64,000 nucleotides of DNA. Origin: Serendipita indica DSM 11827. Lineage: Eukaryota > Basidiomycota > Agaricomycetes > Sebacinales > Serendipitaceae. The notes beneath the pieces were generated by a model. The model saw nothing but the letters and a program-made list of their open reading frames with translations. It searched no databases and had not been told where the DNA came from. The first letter of the stretch is position 1, and each line of letters starts with the position of its first letter. Of this stretch, positions 58,224 through 64,000 are shown piece after piece. The DNA is taken from NCBI GenBank assembly GCA_910890315.1, contig CAJVGD010000013.1, positions 682,001 through 746,000 of the forward strand, in the 5' to 3' direction. The translations under genes were made by a program, and so were the position numbers.

Positions 58224-60284
58224 TTAATGCTTCTCTTCGACCTTTACCGTCTTCTTCCTGTACGCTACAACCCGGTAGACGAGGCCAATAGACGCAAAGA
58301 GGACGACGACGCCCCAGATTCCGATGAAAAGCCCAAATAAGATTCTTTCTTTCCGCAATCCAGCCTCATATGCCTCGACGACATGCTCGAGGATGGACTT
58401 TGCCCCGTCAATTGCTGCGTCCCCTCCAGACACAGCAGCTTGCTGCACGGTACGTGCAATATCAGCCACGTCAGATGCAGCCAACTGAATCTTGGATGCA
58501 TCAAGATGCGGCAGTCGAATGTGAATGTTGCCCTTCATCCACACAATTGCATCGTCAATCTTGTACAATTGGTTCCCCAACACACGCTGGATGAGGTCGT
58601 TTGCAACCGACTCGAACATGGTCCCCTTGAACGTGCTGCGGACACCATTCTCGATATTGCCATACAACTGGATGACCGTTTGGTTCACGTCCCCGGCTGC
58701 GACAAAGGCTGAACGGAGAACCTTGTCGTTAATATCCACGGATACACCCTCCATCCAGACATTCATAGTTGCAGCATACTTTTTGCTATCAGAGCTGACA
58801 GCCTCTTCAATCTCGGTCGTAATCTTTTGCGTCCAATTGCCCACTGATCCGAGTGCTGTCGCGATTTCATCGTCTACATCATCCAGCGCACTCAAGACAC
58901 GGCGGAAGAGTGCCTCTTGGATCGCTACGGCGATGAGACCCAGAATGCCTATGAGGAGGCACAGAAGAGCCGGTGGGTAGGTGATGTAGGAGAAGAACCA
59001 GGAGATGTTACTCGCTCCATTACGGGGAAGTCGTATAGCGCGGCGGAATCTGGCCATGAAATAGGCTGTGTACCCATGATTGAGCTGATAGCGCAGGATC
59101 ATCACATTTTGCGGGGTGAGTTCGACAGACGGCACATCTAAGATATCGGAACTCATAGCATCTGGTGCTTGGGTTTCTTTGGAAGACGGTGGCTCCGTCT
59201 CCCACTCGCTCTGGATGGTCTTGACAGCCGCCTGGAGCCTGCCCCAGGTGTAAATCTCCCAGAGAATGCTACACAGGAGAAAGAGACCAAAGAGGATTGC
59301 AAAGCCGATAGCCACCCACTTGAGTGGCTTGAGCATGTCGGTGCCAAATTTGTCCACCCAGCTCAGGTCGGGAAGGGGGATGAGGTCGGCCTTGAGAATA
59401 TCATTCTTGACACTGAGAAGTGTGTTGTTGACTTCCGTCTGCGTCTTGGCAAATGGCTGTGAGACGAGGACGGAGAGTGACCTTTCGAGATCGTCGACGG
59501 TAGGCAGTGAGTTTTGAATAGCGGTGAGACGGCTTCCGATGGGATCGGGAATGTTGATGTTCCGCAAAGGAGGGGTGGTAATGAAGCCAAGCGGAGGAAT
59601 ATTGGGGAGTGCCCTCGTAAGCAAGTCAGAAAAGCCGCCGATGACTGCGTTCAGCGCGCTTTGTGCTCCGTTTACAGCAGCAACAGCCGCATCGGCGACA
59701 GAGTTGAGACCGCTGGTGATGGTTCCGGTGACCTATACCAAGGGGGTGAGCATTCAGGAAGATGATGCAGAGATGTGGCCGCACCGTAGTGATTACATTT
59801 AGACCACCAACAACGAGAACTTTGAACATTCCAACGTAGAGAGATTTGAATCGTCCGACGAAGAATGAGATTAAACCGTCCAGTGAGCTGAGGCTATTCA
59901 TTCCGGGGTAAAATTGTTAGTTGAGGGGTAAGGATGCTTCGGAGGACAGAGGGCATACCAGAGGAGAGCACCCTTTCGTGCGGCTTCCACCGTCTCTGTT
60001 GCGATTTCGACCATACCCTCGTTGAGCTGTGTGGCGAGCCAACGAACGGCGCTGACGGCCACACTTGCCGCTTTCTGAGCGGCCAAGCAACTTGCGAGGA
60101 TAAACTCTTTGGCATCCCCAATGAGACGATTGGCAGATAACCAGGTTAGATAGAGTCGGATCGAGACAAATCCTGCGGCCAATACGGGAAGAGCAAAGGG
60201 TGCGAGGCTAAGTCTGTGGCCCAACAAGAGGTATGGGACCGACGTGTGAGTGCTGGTAGCGATTTTTGCCTTGTTTTCTTCCAT
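58224..60284 (-). CDS. PRM1: PRM1-family plasma-membrane fusion protein, copy a
   Basis: Polytopic protein that supports plasma-membrane merger during cell fusion. ATG 60284 opens MEENKAKIATSTHTSVPYLL, followed by the first membrane helix. After two introns a long exon (58224-59624) carries helices near PLKWVAIGFAILFGLFLLCS, SYITYPPALLCLLIGILGLI and ILFGLFIGIWGVVVLFASIG. They frame two large extracellular loops with Asn-glycosylation sites (NNT, NWT, NQT). The loop segment GVRSTFKGTMFESVANDLIQ is a family signature, also present in the neighbour. Length about 640 residues. Divergent from a second PRM1-like gene. Confidence 0.85.
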
Positions 60285-60649
60285 GGTGTGCGCCGAGGGG
60301 TTTCGGGGAGAGAGGAGCGAGCCCTGGGCTTTAATGCTCCGATGAAGATTCTGAGCGCTTTAAAAGGTAATTTGTACATTTTCGGGCATTATAGAAGGTG
60401 GAGGAGACCAGTAAAGAGCTCTTCGGAGGGATAATGTCCACTGGCATTCATCCGTCCTCCTCAATGGTTCTTGGCCGGGCCCATACCCCACCCGAGAACA
60501 GCCAAGCCGTCAGTGTATCAGGAACGTCCACTATCGTCGATGAACGAGCGCTCCGCATCGAGCCCGGGTTTACCTTGAAAAGATCCAGCTCTCACCCAAC
60601 GAGTATCATCAACATTCCCTCGTCTCCCATCGATTCCAAAGTACACTAG
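60285..60649. promoter_or_regulatory. Region between divergent PRM1-like genes, with an upstream open frame
   Basis: If copy b starts at 60434 the gap is 149 nt; if at 60650 it is 365 nt. The frame from ATG 60434 encodes 71 residues (MSTGIHPSSSMVLGRAHTPP onward) and ends at TAG 60647-60649, immediately before the ATG at 60650 in the same frame. Confidence 0.4.
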
Positions 60650-63130
60650 ATGTCAAAGGTCACGCGCTGGGATGGTCCCCCACCATACTTGGGGATCCTA
60701 GAGCAAGTCAGCGTCGTCTGGGTCTGTCCCGTTCGGAAAGATCAATGTCCGCTTTTCTGATGCTGTTATTTGATTAGATTCGCACTTCCATCATTGCTAT
60801 ACTAATCATCGGCTTTGCACTTTGGATTGGTGCCACGACAGCCGTTTCGGGCATCAAGGATGCAAAGGGCGCGCTCGAGGAGGCATGTGCTGCCTCAGAA
60901 AAGGTGGCGACTGTGGCAGCAAATTTGCCTCACTATGTCGGAAAAATCGTCAGTGACGAGCTGAATTCGGCCATCATCGACCTTTTGCAAGCATCACGCA
61001 AGGCTCTCGAGCTACTGTAAGCACCCTCCTGTATGCCTAAAGTGTGTCTGAGTCCGTTATCTAGACTCACGGCGATGACCTCTGTCGTCCGATACTTTCT
61101 GGAGATCGTCAACAGCATCATCAAGTTCCTCGTACGTCGCTTTCGATCCTGCGCCTTTCCCTCTGAGATTCTATAGTTTCAATTCATCATTGGTGGACTT
61201 CTTGCCGTTGTCACAGACTTTACCAACGCGGTACGTTGCCGTCGCCTTCTGAGACACCGTCGATTGAGATAGAGATCTAGGCACAACAAACCCTAAACAA
61301 TGCATTGGGTGGCATCGCGGATCAAATCCAATCTGACCTCAACGCCTCGGTTTCGCCAGTCAATTCTATCCTTGGTCGTATCAAGTGTGTATGAACCAAA
61401 TCTCATTGACATTCGCTCTAACTTTCCCGTAGCAATATCATCAGGAATTTCAACCGTGACTGGGGAACAAGTTTCAGCACCATCAATACTGTGACCATCA
61501 ACTTTGACGTCTCACGAATTCGCAACTTTCGAGTGCCAAACACTGTCGCGGACACACTCTCCAATCTGAGTGGCAGGTTGCCTAACCTCGACTCGCTCGT
61601 CAACAACATCGACAATACAATTGCCGGTCCCATTCAGACCCTCACGTCTCAGATGAACTCTACCTTTTCCAACATCAACCCTCCGACGGTCGACATTGCA
61701 ATCCCACAGGTTGGAGCTGTCGAGTATTGCGACAAGCTAAACATTGGATTTCTCGACGAGCTTGGAGACGAAATTCTCTGGGCAATGCGCGTCGGTTTGG
61801 GAATCTTGGCCGCCATTGCCTTGATCATCTGGCTGAGCCATGCCTTCTTGCTCTGGCTCATCTGGCGGCTTGAACTCAAGGGTAACTCACTGGCCGGCAA
61901 GTTTTGGTCTCAAGGACACGCTAAACCACCGGCCATCTCCGCTGTAGGTGCTCATGCAATCACAGGGAAGGAAGGCGCACAAGAACCCGTGGCGAGCACC
62001 TCACACTCCCCAGCTCCAGAAAATGCCATCATTCCGCTCACACGTCATAACATACTCGCATTGGACAACCCTTTTTCGACATGGACGGCTGCGACTGTTC
62101 TCTCTCTCATCCCCTTTATCCACCCTTCCGAGGTCACTCGTGACCGCCTTGCGTGGTTCTTCGCCTATATATTCTCCATTCATCCACTGGTATGCTTCGG
62201 AATCGGTCTCTTTGGCGTCCTTGCCCTCTCATTGCAACTCATCCTCATCAACATTGTCCGACGACGGATCGATCGAGAGCTAGGCAAGCTTATAGATGAT
62301 GTCGTCGATCTGTTGGTGGTGCAGTCAACTCACTGTTGGCCACTGCGGGAGGAGAGGTTGCCACTGGGTTAAACACCGCTCTCAGTGGGATCGATACGAC
62401 AATCAACAGGGACTTAAACGGTTGGATTTCCACAGCTGTTGGAGCTTTTGGGAGTCTTTGGACTTCAGCTACCACGACGCTGCGGTCTGGGATCACTCAA
62501 ACGTTTCAAGGGACGCCTCTCCAGACGCCAATGGGCGATCTGGCGCAAACTATCACGAATGACAACCAGGTAGCTTCGAGCATATCTAATGCACAGAATT
62601 ACCTACAACAGAACCTACGTCTTGTTGTCCCGCGCATTGATCCAAAGGTGTTTGCCCTCTCCAATGCCACGCTCGACGAGATTTCGGATACCCTCGCGCG
62701 TGCAGCTATCGGTGGAAATGGAAATCAGGGAGTGTTTGGGCTCATATTTGATCGGTACACCAAGCTACTCAAGAACTTGATGACTCTCTTCGGATGCTTA
62801 CTCGCCATCTGGGGTGTCGTCGTTGTCATGGCCCTCGGTATTCTCCTCGTCGATATTATTCGACATCGAGGGCCCGCTAAAGGGGGACAAGCTTCGACAC
62901 AGCCGGGGATGAGTGAAAAGGAGAAACCGGTCGTAGAGCGAGATATCGAAGCGGCAGGTGGAGAGACGCCCGCTCCTGTCAATACGGAGAGTGACGCTGA
63001 GCACTCTGCGTCTGCGACGGGAAATGATCCGCCGGTTGCCGGAGACTCGACACAGAGGGAGAAGAAAGGCCTGCGACGCCTGCTACCTTTACTCTCTCAC
63101 AAGGAAAGGGAAAGTAGTAAAGTGTTCTAG
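60650..63130 (+). CDS. PRM1-family membrane protein, copy b (apparent frameshift)
   Basis: ATG 60650 (MSKVTRWDGPPPYLGILEQ) is spliced to IRTSIIAILIIGFALWIGAT, then through several short exons to a long one from 61432. Membrane segments lie near LGILAAIALIIWLSHAFLLW, FSIHPLVCFGIGLFGVLALS and LLAIWGVVVVMALGILLVDI, matching copy a in order. SGITQTFQGTPLQTPMGDLA corresponds to the GVRSTFKGTMFESVANDLI signature of copy a. Many NxT/S sites fit extracellular loops. Between LGKLIDDVVDLL and AVNSLLATAGGEVATGLNTA the frame changes by one base near 62315-62322, with no usable intron. A missing base in the GGTGGTG run or an assembly error is likely. An alternative N-terminus could use ATG 60434 with an intron 60641-60779. 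Confidence 0.7.
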
Positions 63131-63519
63131 GTTTAGTTGCAACCCCTTGGAGTTGGTCGATCCAGAATTGAGCGCTAACTGTTTTACGTTTATTGTAATA
63201 TTCTGCAGAACATTTTGAGAGAACATCTCCTCCTGGTCGCTGACGAATGACCAAAGATATGATTTAGAACGACCGCCGGTCGACCTGAGCGACACGAGAC
63301 TCTTGACCGCCGATGGCAGGACCGCCTTCTGATGATGAATCTCACCTAATAATATCGGTAATATTGGTCATCTCAGGGGTTACAAAAGGACGTCTAGATG
63401 GTCATTCATCGATCTGGACATCTTGCCCTCCCCCACGTCCGCAACGCACCCCTCCCCGCTCAATTTTGGGCAGTATCACCACATAAATCGCGTCCACTGC
63501 ATCTCTTAGACACTTTGAA
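63131..63519. other. Intergenic, 389 nt, upstream of the homeodomain gene
   Basis: No gene seen. The last 100 nt are pyrimidine-rich, as in many fungal promoters. Confidence 0.35.
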
Positions 63520-64000
63520 ATGCCTGTCATTCGCTCGCCCACGTCTGTGACGATGCGCCGCACGATGATCGCTGCTCCCACCAGTCCTTCTTCTCATTCA
63601 CGCTACGTTACCCGTGGAAGCGCCACTAGACGTGCCTCTGCGGATGGAGGGGACTCCTGCTTCGACAACTATGTCCCTCAACTGCCCAGACAACGCGAAA
63701 TATGCACGCCAGAGCAAAAAGCCGCACTCGAAGACCTTTATGAACTGACAGCAGGATATCCTTCCACTTCACAACGCCTTGAGCTCGCGTCAAGGATTGG
63801 AAAGTACGTATATGACCCGCCGCCACAGTCCCTTTGTGCATTCGCCTTTGCTCGCTGCATCCCGCTTCGCCCGTCAACGTGTCATTATCGTGCTCCCGTA
63901 ACGTCTGAGATACTAATAGATTGGTCGCAGGAGTCCCGAGTCGACGTATATCTGGTTCCAGAACAAGCGCAATTCTGCCACGGAAAAGAAGAAACGTTCT
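63520..64000 (+). CDS. Homeodomain transcription factor (5' part only)
   Basis: ATG 63520 opens MPVIRSPTSVTMRRTMIAAP. A short Ser/Thr/Arg-rich N-terminus leads to the homeodomain: helix 1 in TPEQKAALEDLYELTAGYPS, helix 2 in QRLELASRIGK, then after an intron (about 63805-63931) recognition helix STYIWFQNKRNSATEKKKR. The invariant W-F-x-N-x-R is present; loop 1 is one residue longer than usual. The gene runs off the window. Mating-type HD or another homeobox class cannot be decided from this fragment; no partner HD gene lies next to it inside the window. Confidence 0.8.
   Translation, partial: MPVIRSPTSVTMRRTMIAAPTSPSSHSRYVTRGSATRRASADGGDSCFDNYVPQLPRQREICTPEQKAALEDLYELTAGYPSTSQRLELASRIGKYVYDPPPQSLCAFAFARCIPLRPSTCHYRAPVTSEILIDWSQESRVDVYLVPEQAQFCHGKEETF

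Overview
This window is nuclear DNA from a basidiomycete fungus, most likely an Agaricomycete. Genes lie close together on both strands and are cut by many short introns (about 38-60 nt, GTRNGT donors). The conserved proteins (HAK-type K+ transporter, PalI/Rim9, PRM1, PP28-type phosphoprotein, peroxisomal Lon) are fungal in character. A TKL-type kinase with an HGD catalytic loop and lineage-specific membrane-protein arrays resemble what is known from Rhizoctonia/Ceratobasidium-like fungi; that placement is inference. I see no convincing transposon, virus-derived element, CRISPR array or rRNA gene.

Layout. 1-3.9 kb: 3' part of a dynamin-like GTPase gene (copy A). 3.9-13.2 kb: a disordered unknown protein, COG7, a HAK K+ transporter and a PalI/Rim9 membrane protein. 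13.5-17.9 kb: three tandem paralogues of an unrecognised cysteine-containing single-pass membrane protein. 18.9-22.5 kb: an atypical C2H2 zinc-finger gene and a broken gene ending in the same C-terminal module as two of the membrane proteins. 23.1-28.6 kb: a second dynamin-like GTPase (copy B) that runs in frame, through one possible 38-nt intron, into a TKL-like kinase. 28.7-40.8 kb: a secreted TIM-barrel hydrolase-like protein, an Ish1/Msc1-type repeat protein, ASF1, a rhodanese plus dual-specificity phosphatase, and peroxisomal Lon. 41.0-43.8 kb: a tandem F-box pair, the second broken. 44.1-58.0 kb: housekeeping genes (Nudix, malate dehydrogenase, eIF2-gamma, PP28/PDAP1, RING-CH ligase, beta-carbonic anhydrase, HAL2 nucleotidase, amidohydrolase, eIF5A). 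58.2-63.1 kb: two PRM1-family genes head to head. 63.5 kb to the end: the start of a homeodomain gene.

Themes. Four local duplications stand out: GTPase A/B, the membrane-protein triplet, the F-box pair and the PRM1 pair. In each, one member has diverged or decayed. The strongest lead is the GTPase pair. Copy A keeps an intact P-loop and has a hydrophobic segment. Copy B has lost the P-loop lysine, lacks the hydrophobic segment and sits on, or is fused to, an apparently active kinase. Near-identical tracts that include introns suggest recent gene conversion between the copies. Exon structures and starts were worked out by eye; all family calls rest on motif recognition, not on database searches.
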